NCBI GenBank assembly: GCA_958298945.1
Contig: OY282609.1
Coordinates: 53,540,220-53,604,219, forward strand
Reading direction: 5' to 3'
Source of the DNA: Atherix ibis
Lineage: Eukaryota; Arthropoda; Insecta; Diptera; Athericidae
DNA: 64,000 nt
Part shown: positions 1 through 11,119 of the stretch, piece after piece
Layout: every line of letters begins with the position of its first letter
How positions within the stretch are numbered: the first letter of the stretch is position 1
The notes under the pieces: model-generated
What the model was told of the DNA's origin: nothing
The model's input: the letters and a program-made list of their open reading frames with translations, nothing else
Database searches by the model: none
Translations under genes and position numbers: made by a program

Positions 1-1704
1 CTCTCATTTGAAATTAAATGAGCTTTCTTTCAACCATTCATTTTTCAACAACCCAATCAACTCTCAACAAAAAACTACTCTGCTTTCAGCAACATACTAT
101 GTTCACAATCAAATATAAAATATTTTTGATAAATAAAAATGTTAGAAAACATTCTTTTTTGGTTAGGAGGAGTATTTGCAGTAAGAGGTGATATGTATGA
201 ATTTTTTATTATTTTGTGTTATGTTAATAAATATATGATTAAAAAGCTTTTCCGCCAGTTCCAAAAAAAAACAAATGCTTTTGTTTTGAAAAAGAAAAAA
301 TAATAATAACAGTAATAAAAATTATAGTAACATCAAAATGTCAAATAAATGTCGCCAGGCTATATTAATTTAAAAAGCTTCTGTGGTATGATTGGAAGAA
401 AAGAATTCTTTTCCATTCAATTTTATTTAAAGTTAAATGAAATGAAAACTTTTTATAAATAATATTTAATACGATACGGAACTCAAAAAATTCAAAGAAT
501 TCATATACTCATAAATATGTGAATTTCTGTCTCTAGAAAACGACATTTTATAGATAGTGTCGCCAAATAAATCATTAAATTTAGATTTGTCCAAGTTCAA
601 CTCGAACAAAAACAAAAATCAATGTTTAATTCTAAAATTAATTTTCCTATTTTCATAAGAATTTTTAAAATAATATTTTGTAAAAATCTTAATTTAGTTT
701 TTTGATTTTATTATAAATAATCGTAAAATGAGCCGGTTGTTTTTTTCATTCATTGAAGCAATTTTGCATTTACATATTTATTTATTGGACAGAGTAAATT
801 ATTTTAATAGATTTTTTGTTTGAATGTGCAATATAAATTATCTTTTAAATAATCATAAAAATAATTTCAACAAAAAAAAAACTACTCGTATATAATATTT
901 TATTGTTTTTTAAAATTTTCCAGTCTATCGGATTGGTGTCTTTGAAATTTGTTGAAAACTCGATAATGTTCGTTACTTAAACGTATAGGATTTAATTAAA
1001 GAAAATTCACTTTTATTATTATACAATATGTACTTTTAGGATTGAATTTTCTCTATACCGCTACTGTCGCGGTTATAATCTGGTAACTTAGGCTCTTTAT
1101 AAACATTTCTTCTATAAGTTTTTTGACGCGAGCTTTTGGCATTTTCGTGATGAATCGGTACTAAGTTGGGTAGCTCGTTAAAATAGGCAATTTTTTTTTT
1201 TAATTTTTCAATTGTTTTGAATAAATTAATTTATTTTTTTTGATGAAGCTCATATTTGACTGAAGGGGTTCGATAGACGAAGTTTATTTTTGGCTAAGCG
1301 GCTGCGATTTGACTGATAAAATAGTGCCACATGACATACCACCAGAGAACCATTAGGACAATTGAGAAAGAAGTTCAATCGCTTTTTGATTTCCAGTATC
1401 GGAGATATGAAATTGCGTCCAATATCATTTTTTATCGGGACAAACCGCGAACGATAAGATAAGAAAACCCATTAGACCTTTTATGTTCGTGCTTTCAAAC
1501 GAACCCGAAGGATACCTTGTCGGATAATCTGGTCTTCCACACATAAGCCTACAAAATAAGATTTTAAAAAAATATGAACATTCAAATATTTAATTAAAAA
1601 AATTAATCAAAACACAATACATCATAATCCATAAATTTATATTTGATTAAATATATTATATTTCATGTAACAAATGCGGAACTCTTTGTGCCGATAATTT
1701 TCTG
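1..1704. other. AT-rich non-coding sequence
   Basis: No ORF, RNA gene or recognisable transposon protein was found here. The sequence is very AT-rich, with many homopolymer A and T runs. It leads directly into the 26-bp satellite. Confidence 0.6.
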
Positions 1705-4700
1705 AAAATCAGTAGTATTTTTAAAGAAGAATATTCAGTAGTATTTTTAAAGAGAAATATTCAGTATCATTTTTAAAGAGGAATAGTCAGTAGTATTTTT
1801 CAAGAGGCATATTCAGTAGTATTTTTAAAGAGGAATATTTGGTAGTATTTTTAAAGAGTTATATTCAGTAGTATTTTTAAAGAGGAATATTCAGTATTAT
1901 TTTTCAAGAGGAATATTCAGTAGTATTTTTCAAGAGGAATATTCAGTAGTATTTTTCAAGAGGAATATCCAGTAGTATTTTTAAAGAAGAATATTCAGTA
2001 GTATTTTTAAAGAGGAGTATTCAGTAGTATTTTTAAGGAGGTATATTCAGTAGTATTGTTAAAGAGGAATATTCAGTAATATTTTTCAAGAGGTATATTC
2101 AGTAGTATTTTTCAAGAGAAATATTCAGTAGTATTTTTAAAGAGGACTATTCAGCAGTATTTTTAAAGAGGAATATTCAGCAGTATTTTTCAAGAGAAAT
2201 ATTCAGTAGTATTTTTAAAGAGGAATATTCAGCAGTATTTTTAAGGAGGGATATTCAGTAGTACTTTTAAAGAGGAAAATTCAGTAGTGTTTTTAAGGAG
2301 GAATATTCAGTAGTATTTTTAAAGAGGAATATTCAGTAGTATTTTTAAGGAGGTATAGTCAGTAGTATTGTTAAAGAGGAATATTCAGTAATATTTTTCA
2401 AGAGGAATATTCAATAGTATTTTTTAAGAGGAATATTCAGTAGTATTTTTAAAGATTAATATTCAATAGTATTGTTAAAGAGGAATATTCAGTAGTATTT
2501 TTAAGGAGGTATATTCAGTAGTATTGTTAAAGAGGAATGTTCAATAGTATATTTCAAGACGAAAATTCAGTAGTATTTTAAAAGGGGAATATTCAGTATT
2601 ATTTTTCAAGAGGAATATTCAGTAGTATTTTTAAAGAAGAATATTCAGTAGTATTTTTAAAGAGGAATATTCAGTAGTATTTTTAAGAAGGTATATTCAG
2701 TAGTATTGTTAAAAAGGAATATTCAGTAATATTTTTCAAGAGGTATATTCAGTAGTATTTTTCAAGAGAAATATTCAATAGTATTTTTAAAGAGGACTAT
2801 TCAGCAGTATTTTTAAAGAGGAATATTCAGTAGTTTTTTTAAAGAGGAATATTCAGCAGTATTTTTAAGGAGGGATATTCAGTAGTACTTTTAAAGAGGA
2901 AAATTCAGTAGTATTTTTAAGGAGGTATATTCAGTAGTATTGTTAAAGAGGAATATTCAGTAATATTTTTCAAGAAGAATATTTAATAGTATTGTTAAAG
3001 AGGAATATTCAGTAGTATTTTTCAAGAGGAATATTCTGTAGTATTTTTCGAGAGGAATATTCAGTAGAATTTTTAAAGAGGAATAATCAGTAGTATTTTT
3101 CAAGAGGAATATTCGGCAGTATTTTTATAGAGGAGTATTCAGTAGTATCTTTAAAGAAGAATATTCAGTAGTATTATTAAAGAGGAATATTCTGTAGTAT
3201 TTTTAAAGAGGAATATTCAGTAGTATTTTTAAAGAGGAATATTCAGTATTATTTTTCAAGAGGAATATTCAGTAGTATTTTTCAAGAGGAATATTCAGTA
3301 GTATTTTTAAAGAGGAATATTCAGTAGTATTTTTGAAGAGGAATATTCAGTAGTATTTTTCAAGAGGAATATTGAGTATTATTTTTTAAGAGGAATATGC
3401 AGTAGTGTTTTTAAAGAGGAATGTTCAATAGTATTTTCAAAGAGGAATAAACAGTAGTATTTTTCAAGAGGAATATTCAGTAGAATTTTTAAAGAGGAAT
3501 AATCAGTAGTATTTTTCAAGAGGAATATTTGGCAGTATTTTTATAGAGGAGTATTCAGTAGTATCTTTAAAGAGGAATATTCAGTAGTATTTTTCAAGAG
3601 GAATATTGAGTAGTATTTTTAAAGATTAATATTCAGTATTATTGTTAAAGAGAAATGTTCAGTAGAATTTTTAAAGAGGAATATTCGGCAGTATTTTTAT
3701 AGAGGAGTATTCAGTAGTATCTTTAAAGAGGAATATTCTGTAGTATTTTTAAAGAGGAATATTCAGTAGTATTTTTAAAGAGGAATATTCAGTATTATTT
3801 TTTAAGAGGAATATGCAGTAGTGTTTTTAAAGAGGAATGTTCAATAGTATTTTCAAAGAGGAATAAACAGTAGTATTTTTAAAGAGGAATATTCAGTAGT
3901 ATTTTTAAAGAGGAATATTCAGTATTATTTTTTAAGAGAAATATGCAGTAGTGTTTTTAAAGAGGAATGTTCAATAGTATTTTCAAAGAGGAATAAACAG
4001 TAGTATTTTTCAAGAGGAATATTCAGTAGAATTTTTAAAGAGGAATAATCAGTAGTATTTTTCAAGAGGAATATTTGGCAGTATTTTTATAGAGGAGTAT
4101 TCAGTAGTATCTTTAAAGAGGAATATTCAGTAGTATTTTTCAAGAGGAATATTGAGTAGTATTTTTAAAGATTAATATTCAGTATTATTGTTAAAGAGAA
4201 ATGTTCAGTAGAATTTTTAAAGAGGAATATTCGGCAGTATTTTTATAGAGGAGTATTCAGTAGTATCTTTAAAGAGGAATATTCAGTAGTATTTTTAAAG
4301 AGGAATATTCAGTGTTTTTGTTAAAAAGGAATTTTCAGTGGTATTTTTCAAGAGGAATATTCAGTAATATTTTTAAAGAGGAATTTTCAGTATATTTTTA
4401 AAGAGAAATATTCAGTAGTATTTTTTAAGAGGAATATTCAATAGTATTGTTAAAGAGGAATATTTGGTAGTATTTTTCAAGAGGAATATTCAGTAGTATT
4501 TTTTGAGAGGAATATTCAGTAGTATTTTTTAAGAGGAATATTCAGTAGTATTTTTAAAGATTAATATTCAGTAGTATTGTTAAAGAGAAATTTTCAGTAG
4601 AATTTTTAAAGAGGAATATTCGGCAGTATTTTTATAGAGGAGTATTCAGTAGTATCTTTAAAGAGGAATATTCAGTAGTATTTTTAAAGAGGAATATTCA

Positions 4701-4829
4701 GTGTTAGTGTTAAAGAGGAATTTTCAGTGGTATTTTTCAAGAGGAATATTCAGTAATATTTTTAAAGAGGAATTTTCAGTATATTTTTAAAGAGGGATAT
4801 TCAGTAGTATTTTTCAAGAGAAATATGCA
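1705..4829 (+). repeat. 26-bp satellite, array 1
   Basis: About 120 head-to-tail units of 26 bp. The typical unit contains TATTCAGTAGTATTTTTAAA followed by a purine-rich hexamer. Units vary at a few sites: TTAAAG or TTCAAG, GTAG or GCAG, and GAATATTC or GAATAATC. It is clearly the same family and orientation as the much longer array at 49,092-64,000, but most units carry TAG and TAA, so no long ORF exists in any frame. Local higher-order structure is visible: a block around 3,370-3,720 recurs around 3,910-4,270 with an offset of 546 bp, which is exactly 21 units. The edges are abrupt, and the last unit runs into unrelated sequence at about 4,830. Confidence 0.95.
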
Positions 4830-5153
4830 GGCTTCTACGAGCATGCTTGAACTTCAAAACCCAAAATTAAATTGACTCTAAAAAAAATTCATCCTCTAGG
4901 GCAAGCGCTTTAAAGTAGTTTAAATAACGGGCCATTTATTCCGATTGGTAAAATTCGTGCGGTCCATTTCACACCTAAAAAATATTCCTTAAAATTATGT
5001 AGTTATTGGTTTGGGAGTCAAATCGTACTGTCACGTCGACGTGGTCAACACCGGTAAATGTAAACGTTATCGAACTACGTAAGTGCAGATAACATGATAG
5101 GAGTCATGGTCATATCTCACGGCTTACTTATGTATTAGGGCTCATATATTTGA

Positions 5154-5423
5154 TATATCCAGAGCAGGCTAACAACATACGTCTCAAGCCAAAGTGGAAC
5201 AGAACAATTTTTTAACAATAACAGAACAACTGAACGTGGCGACGCACTACAAATGCAAAAGAGGAAGAATGGGGCTGTAAAACCCTTTCCTTTTGATGAG
5301 ATTAGTGTGAATGAAGTTTCGCAGTTGACTATAAATTTGACAGCCAATGCTAAAGTTGTAGTGCCTCCGGTAGCTGAGCCATGTTTTACTGCAGACCATG
5401 GGTCTGATGTATTCCAAAAATGA
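5154..5423 (+). pseudogene. Unrecognised 89-codon open stretch, possible exon or gene relic
   Basis: This frame is open from just after a TGA at 5,151 to a TGA at 5,421. The first ATG is at 5,253, giving 56 residues that start MQKRKNGAVKPFPFDEISVN. The part before the ATG is rich in Asn, Gln, Thr and Ser, while the rest has the balanced composition of a real protein, unlike the AT-rich noise around it. I do not recognise a family. The region is surrounded by repeats, so it may be an orphan exon, a retrocopy fragment or part of a transposon. The annotated-looking frames on the other strand are its shadows. Confidence 0.25.
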
Positions 5424-7028
5424 GCTCTGCGTGCCAAAAATTTGGAATTTCAATTCACTCTCTAGAGAGCCCTGTCCAATATCTTTAAGCTATTACAAGT
5501 AATTTTAAAGAACAAAGAAATGATGCATCACAAGTCACCCATAAATGATGCATCACAAGTCACCCTCAGGGACAAGCGGTCGGAAATATAGACGGCTCTA
5601 AAAAGAGCAATGATCTGATGGAAATGCGTACTGGGGGGAGTGGAAAGAAGAAGGACAAAGGTACTTGAGCTAAATCAGTCACTTTAATGACATTTAAAGA
5701 AACTGTGAATAGCGTCAGAGTAGGGGTCGTCCACAAAAAAGTGGGCCAAGAAAAATCACATCGGGGCCGTTATTTTAGCACACCTACTCCACGATAACGT
5801 TTATATCAGCTATAATATTGTTAGTTGTTAATTCTTTCAACAACAAAAAAAAGTCATCGCATCCCGATATCTGAATTCTATCATTATAAAATCCTTTTGT
5901 ATTCGTAACTATTCACTAGCATTTTATAATTATTAAATCTTCTAAAACTACAAGTTTTTCGAAATAAAACTTAAGAAAAATATACCGAAACAAAATAGGA
6001 TAAAGGGCAAAAAGCGAATAAAGGACTCAACATAATATTCAATGAAAATATAGATAAAGAAATAAAATCCATAAATAAATATTTGATTGATTAATAAACG
6101 ATCAATGCTACCATAAAAAAAATACTATTTTTGTGTTAAAAAAGGAATGGAAGAAAAAAAGCGACAACAGAAATTTTAGGCTAAAAACGGAAAACTGTTC
6201 GAAAAAATGGTTAACGTTTATTAACTAAAATTCAATGCAGAAAAACAGTTCCGTTCAGCTTTTGCTTCGTCATTCATTCGATTCATATTCCCGTTTTTCA
6301 CGCATTACCGTGCATATATTTTGTTTGTACTAGTTGTTGTTGTACCTAAAAATTGTAGGCCATGGAACTATCAGCCGCTTCCTTTGATAGTGTTGTCCTC
6401 ATAAACTCCCAACAGCGATGACGACGAAAAAAGTTGTCTTGATTTCAATTTGATGTGCTGTAACCTACAATGGGAAGCCTCTCATAAATGGGGACGTGTA
6501 TTATTGAACTGACACCGACCCATTCTCTCCTCAAAGTATTTCTATACTACCATTTCGGCATCAAGTTTCTTTACCGAGTAGCCATAGAGGCAGAAAGGGT
6601 TTGAATGAAATACCAAAAATCCGTTGACTTTGTTTTCTCTTCTCTGAGTGTAGTGGGTTAAGTGCGAACTGTCGTCTGGTTATACAATAGTTAACTTGAA
6701 TAACTGTGTCTGAGAATTCCCCTAAAGTTCATTTTGCCTTCTGCCATGTATGCATGCACAAAAGTACTTACCACTCGCACTTATAACAACTGACTTATGA
6801 CGCCATTGAATATCAACCCCATAGCCCAATATTATTGTAAATATGAACGTTCGTGTTACAAACTCATTTTCCTTGAAAGCACAACGATGATAACAAGCTT
6901 GTACATTCGAAAATCTATCAATGAACTGCATAAATTCCTCTACATTTACACAATTCCCTCATGTATAGTAATCGTATTTACATTCTCTTATATAAAAATC
7001 ATAATAATTTTTTTATACATATTCAGTT
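5424..7028. other. Non-coding stretch with a short tandem duplication
   Basis: No supported gene. A direct duplication of about 24 bp containing AAATGATGCATCACAAGTCA lies near 5,518-5,571. Short ORFs around 6,720-7,040 overlap on opposite strands and have low-complexity, Ile- and Tyr-rich translations, so they are not called. Confidence 0.5.
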
Positions 7029-7033
7029 TTAGA

Positions 7034-7319
7034 TGTTAAAATATAGTTGACTCCCGTACAGATTGCTGTAGACCAAAACTCCGTTGTGGAACAAGTGAAC
7101 AAATAAAAATACCGGTACTTTGATACAAAAATTTAGATAACAAAAATCAGCGTGTTTTTTATTGTTCGACTAAAAAAACGAGAAGTGAAATGACCCTTAC
7201 ATTTGAGTGCGCTAGCCGAGTTGAGCATAGCACACTCACACTAATACAAATTATATGCAAAGTGTAAATAAAAAAAACTGTAACTAAACTGCAATGAGTG
7301 CACTCAACGAATTTCAACA
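7034..7319 (-). repeat. 3' LTR of the deleted copia element
   Basis: A 286-bp LTR with TGTTG at its minus-strand start and AACA at its end. It shares extended similarity with the plus-strand LTR at 26,538-26,803, including the start (TGTTGAAATTCGTTGAG), the central AACAATAAACACGCTGAT-like part, and the end around GGTCTACA. The polypurine tract lies immediately outside at 7,320-7,330. Confidence 0.8.
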
Positions 7320-7357
7320 CTCCCACTTTTAGTTACCAGTTACCCTAATTCAAAATA

Positions 7358-7837
7358 TTAGTCTTTCTTTGGCACAAGGCCCATCAATTTGCAAAAATAT
7401 TGATGCCTCTTCCTTGGTAAGGCTTTGGTCATTACATCTGCCGCCTGTTCATCCGTCGCCACATATTGCAAATCGAAGATCCCGTCTTCGTACTTTTCGC
7501 GGATGAAATGATATCGTACGTCGATATGCTTTGTCCACTTATGGAATTCCGGATTTTTCACGAGTCGAATCGCGCTTTGATTGTCCATAAAGAATGTTGG
7601 TTGGTCCAAAACTGCTGAAAATATTTCGGACAACAATCTACGCAGCCACACCAATTCTTTTATTGCATGCGATGCCGCCAAGTATTCGGACTCCGTTATT
7701 GATAGCGTCACCGACTTTTGACGCTCTGAGCCCCAACTGATAACGCTGTTGCCAAACATGAACACGTATCCCGATGTCGATCGTCTGGTATCAATGTCTC
7801 CTGCATAATCTGCGTCGCACTCAACGAATTTCAACAT
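7358..7837 (-). pseudogene. Copia pol C-terminus: RNase H domain
   Basis: The frame is open for 159 codons and ends in a natural-looking stop before the polypurine tract. It holds the copia RNase H signature: a DADYAGD motif, [10 protein letters not shown], the acidic [15 protein letters not shown] and [13 protein letters not shown]. This is the last domain of a Ty1/copia polyprotein; it degrades the RNA strand of the RNA-DNA hybrid during reverse transcription. The apparent first residues come from the 5' LTR start, so the upstream part of the polyprotein is missing and the ORF cannot be a working gene. It is an uninterrupted remnant of a deleted element. Confidence 0.85.
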
Positions 7838-7949
7838 TAGATAAAACTATTCGAATACCTTAGAAATTCTCTCTTTTGGTTTGCGCCCATTTTGGATATT
7901 TTAATGCCATTACATTGTTCAGTACCATCCATGTGATATTCTCCGCTAC

Positions 7950-8880
7950 CTTACTAGGCAGGATAGCCCCATTCACCCAAAAACCTATTGGTCCATACCA
8001 GAGAGGCTTTATTCGCGAAAGAAACCAGCATCAGATTAGATACCGTATGTTCATCCACTTCAACACCATGAGAGTTCAGAATCTCAGAAAAGTTGATTAG
8101 GCTGACTAGGCTGACCATGAGTAATGTTATTCGTGATCCAGGGATTAGTATGAAGGATATAATCCTCATTAAGTCTGCCTAGCTTTTAGCATACTCCGAC
8201 GACATCGACATTATGTGTCGATCAGAAAGAGCTGTACAAGAGGCCTTCATCAAGATTGAGCCGGCAGCGGAAAATCTTGGTCTTCACATAAATGAAACCA
8301 AAACAAAGTCAATGGTGTTTAAGATAAGACCAATAGATAGGATGTTATAGCTTTGAAAGTGGTAAATCATTTTCCTATTTGGGGTCAAGAATCGCAACCG
8401 ATAACAACATCGAAAATAAAAAAACTGCTGACAGGCAAGTATTGCTAGTCTCATATATTATTCGTCGGAAACTTGGGTTTTCAGTAAAACTATTGGGAAT
8501 TTTTAGCCGCGTTCGAGACAAGGATCTTTCAGAAAAATTTTGCCCCGTAAATGAGGATAGACGATTGCGGAACCTATTTACCGACGAGATCCTGGAGTGT
8601 TACCGCAATTGTGCATAAAATTAAACTCAATAGTCTGCTGTGGATAAGGAAGATCCTACTCGGAAAGTCTATAGTGTCCCCATTTATGGTTCCAGAAGAT
8701 GAGGTAGGGCCTGCCTTCGTTGAACGGACGGTGTTAGCGAAGGCACTAAGAAAATGTTTGCGAGTAACAAACTGGAATACCGCGTTGCGAAGCCGGGACG
8801 TCTAGAGCTCTTTGATTCAGCAGGGCAAGACCGGTCTGCCGGATATCGCACCTTTGATAATGATGGTTAACAAAACCTAA
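7950..8880 (+). pseudogene. RTE-like non-LTR retrotransposon, reverse transcriptase 3' half, decayed
   Basis: Conserved blocks appear in order but in shifting frames. Near 7,990-8,070 there is a degenerate GF-R-R...Q-R block of the palm. Near 8,190-8,330 is AYSDDIDIMCRSERAVQEAF followed by a GLHINETKTKSMVF stretch. Near 8,360 is SFSYLGSRIATDNNIE. After this come the C-terminal blocks (PVNEDRRLRNLFTDEI, a degraded W-G-H region, then LRVTNWNTALRSRD). This order is typical of RTE/R-type insect LINE polymerases, in which the (Y/A)xDD-like motif precedes the GLxINExKTKxM block. Several stop codons and frameshifts interrupt the region and the N-terminal endonuclease is absent. It is a dead fragment. 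Confidence 0.75.
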
Positions 8881-8909
8881 TTTTCTTGTTAAAGACAAAA
8901 AGGAATCAA

Positions 8910-8967
8910 TGTAGCTGAATTTTTAATGCAAAATCAAATGGCTGAATTTTTAATGCAAAATCAAATT
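8910..8967 (+). repeat. Two-copy 27-bp tandem repeat
   Basis: The unit GCTGAATTTTTAATGCAAAA plus a short tail occurs twice, head to tail and almost identical. No function is apparent; it is probably a local replication-slippage duplication at the end of the RTE-like relic. Confidence 0.7.
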
Positions 8968-9479
8968 TGCTGATTGACTTGTTAAAAATCTTATGAATCC
9001 TTTAGACTGTGTACGTTCGAATAAAAGTATAAAGTACATTCGCAGGAAACCTAACAACTTTGAAAATTCCAAAGGCACAACCAATACAAGAAATAACGAA
9101 AACAAGTCAAAAAAAACGTTGATAAAATATCTTTAATGATACATGTTTAAAAAAAAACGCAATTCATCAGTTTTTTTATTGCAGACTTTGTACGTATGCG
9201 CAGATGTTTCCGTTTGTTGTTATTGTGTTATGGCAACAGAAACTGATGATTATTTGACTCAAAAATGTGTCAGTGATCTCGATTTTTCTCTGGCGAAAAC
9301 TGAGAAGCCAAAGGTAAAGTCACGTCGGCATAAACTTTATAAGAAAAACCACTCAGGCAAAAGAATAGTGCAGAGGAGAGCGAGAATGATGAGTAAATGA
9401 TTGTGTGAGAAAGACCAAAGTAAATGGTCCGGTTATACTTTCGTAGGTAAATGCCTAGGAATTCACAAGATTCCTCACC

Positions 9480-9700
9480 GTAGCTTAATGAGCGATGTAC
9501 AAAATGAAATACTCTTAAAACAAAAATTGGTACCATGGGAATCGGGTGCCACATGGTGTTAAAACACACTGTGCCCGACATTTGTGAGGCGCTTGGGCTA
9601 CACCCTAGTGGGTGTGGTGAGTACACGGGTAGAGGTTTAGATCTCGGGCGCTGTTACTGCTTATAACGGTAGAGGTTTAGATAGGCCTCGCTACAAACAG
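9480..9700 (+). mobile_element. Dispersed repeat shared with 25,950-26,060 (LINE 3' end fragment)
   Basis: The block from ACTCTTAAAACAAAAATTGG through CACACTGTGCCCGACA to GAGGCGCTTGGGC matches, in inverted orientation, the sequence near 25,985-26,085. That second copy is adjacent to a fragment encoding the C-terminal zinc knuckle of a LINE polymerase, so this is probably the 3' untranslated part of the same non-LTR family. Two copies of GGTAGAGGTTTAGAT follow at about 9,629 and 9,669. No intact coding sequence. Confidence 0.55.
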
Positions 9701-9836
9701 TTGGAGTGATCACCTTGTAAATGGTTACTGACTGTAAATTACCAATAATAGCGCTACGCTGACTGAGTGTAACTCTAGTCCCGATGGTCGTAGGTGACAT
9801 GTGATTTTATGTTTAACGACAGATAGGCCACTTTAA

Positions 9837-10052
9837 ATTATAATATCGCACTGGACAGATGAGAAAATAGTGGAATTGATTTCGCTCATGGAACAACAGT
9901 ATGGGGAATTGTGGGATTTTGGGACCAAAGAATTCAGGACGTCAAGCGTCACAAGGCGCACAAAAAAATCAGCGGAATTGACATGGTCGTGTATTACCAA
10001 ACTAGCTTTAGGATATGAGCTATTATTAAATCATAACCACGAGATTTTTTAA
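9837..10052 (+). pseudogene. MADF-like (Myb/SANT-like) domain fragment
   Basis: The open frame contains HWTDEKIVELISLMEQQYGE, then LWDFGTKEFR and a basic RRTKK segment, and later a Trp-containing helix. This pattern of an acidic first helix, LW(D), a Y/F-R turn and a basic linker resembles the MADF DNA-binding domain found in insect transcription factors and in some transposon-encoded proteins. The frame is open from 9,837 but has no convincing ATG upstream of the domain, and the expected third helix is poor. It could be one exon of a gene whose other exons I cannot find, or a relic. Roughly 70 codons. Confidence 0.35.
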
Positions 10053-10544
10053 TAGGGAAGTCAATCGATTAAATTTTTAAACTTGGTTGGAATAAAATGT
10101 TTGTCGGGAAGCCTCATAATAAATGGAATTTTTAGTTCGTTACATTTTCCTTTAGTATGTCATATTTTCTAAGCCAATGTGTGGAGTGAACGTATTTGCA
10201 AATAATGTTTGATTCTATGGCATTGCAGATCTTTGACATTGATTATTTCTAAAATGAAAAAATTTCATCTATTGGCTTTCGCAAATCTTATAAAAATGGT
10301 GATTTCACGCAATGAGTGATTTATTCGATCAACATAATCATCTGTGAATTTCGCTTAGTGTAGAAATTCGAAGAATATGGAATGGTGCAAAACGTCAGAA
10401 TTCGCAAATATTATTGCAGTGCACAAAATATTGCTGCTGTGAACGTAAGTTTGGCCCAAGCTCGGAACAATCACATTTCATCGTCGTACACAGTAATTTG
10501 ACATATTCTACAGCACCACTCACCCAAAACCCTCTTGACTTAAA

Positions 10545-11010
10545 AGACAAGAACTAAAAAGACGATAGTAGATAGTTGTGGAAACTACTTAGAGTTTTAG
10601 AGAACCGTTCCAAACTTACTATAGACTGCAAAATATTTTTATACAATGTCCTACTGAAACACATCTAGACTTACGGACTAGAATTCTGGGGTCCTACTAA
10701 ACCTTCCAATCGCCATCAGATCCAAGCCCTTCAATAAAAACTTCTAAGCACAATTGTCGACGCTCCTTTTTATGTTCGCAATACTGTTATTCATCATGAT
10801 CTTGAAGTCCCATTTGTTTTTGGTGTGGCTGTGTCTCATTATAAAAATTTCCATTCCCGTATCTCAAATCATACCAATCCGCTGGTTCCAGAATTATCCT
10901 CCACTTCCTTTTCTAGAAACAGCCCTCGAAGACTTAATGGATAATTATTACTATTATATAAATCTGCTTGCTAGTATGTGTAGTTGTACATATCTGTAAA
11001 AAAAAAGACT
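10545..11010 (+). mobile_element. Jockey-type LINE, 3' fragment (copy 1)
   Basis: The translation over several frames matches the C-terminal region of the other two copies in this window (19,572-20,228 and 22,612-25,540). It shows a LTI-CKIFLYN block, TYGLEFWGPTKPSNRHQIQA, then VDAPFYVRNTVIHHDLEVPF and HSRISNHTNPLVPEL. It ends near a short oligo(A) after CTTGCTAGTATGTGTAGTTG, comparable with the 3' ends of the other copies. It contains at least one in-frame stop and a frameshift. It is a truncated, dead copy. Confidence 0.75.
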
Positions 11011-11119
11011 AGGAAATACCAGATACATAGACTGGAAGAATGGCTGGCAATATTCTACCGGTATAGATCGAGAGATGACTCTTTATAAAAAGTATCGCTG
11101 CTTTTACAATTCACAATAA

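Larger units (their letters stand above)
7029..7841 (-). mobile_element. Internally deleted copia-type LTR retrotransposon with 5-bp target duplication
   Basis: Read on the minus strand, the element occupies 7,034-7,836 and is flanked by TTAGA at 7,029-7,033 and 7,837-7,841, a perfect 5-bp target-site duplication. It has a full 3' LTR (7,034-7,319, TGTTG...AACA). The 5' LTR is reduced to its first roughly 20 bases, up to GTTGAGTGC. These are joined directly to the RNase H coding region. A polypurine tract (AAAAGTGGGAG on the minus strand) abuts the 3' LTR. The LTR is homologous to the one at 26,538-26,803. Everything from the rest of the 5' LTR through gag, integrase and reverse transcriptase has been removed by a single internal deletion. 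The intact duplication shows that the copy inserted by normal integration. Confidence 0.85.

Noticed and set aside
5135..5453. Minus-strand ORFs of 100 and 68 codons
   Set aside because: Antisense to the more protein-like plus-strand frame 5,154-5,423; Leu/Phe/Ser-rich without motifs.
9143..9626. ORFs of 85 (+) and 118 (-) codons
   Set aside because: They overlap on opposite strands; the plus ORF is Lys/Arg-rich without a motif, and the minus ORF partly lies in the dispersed LINE 3' repeat.
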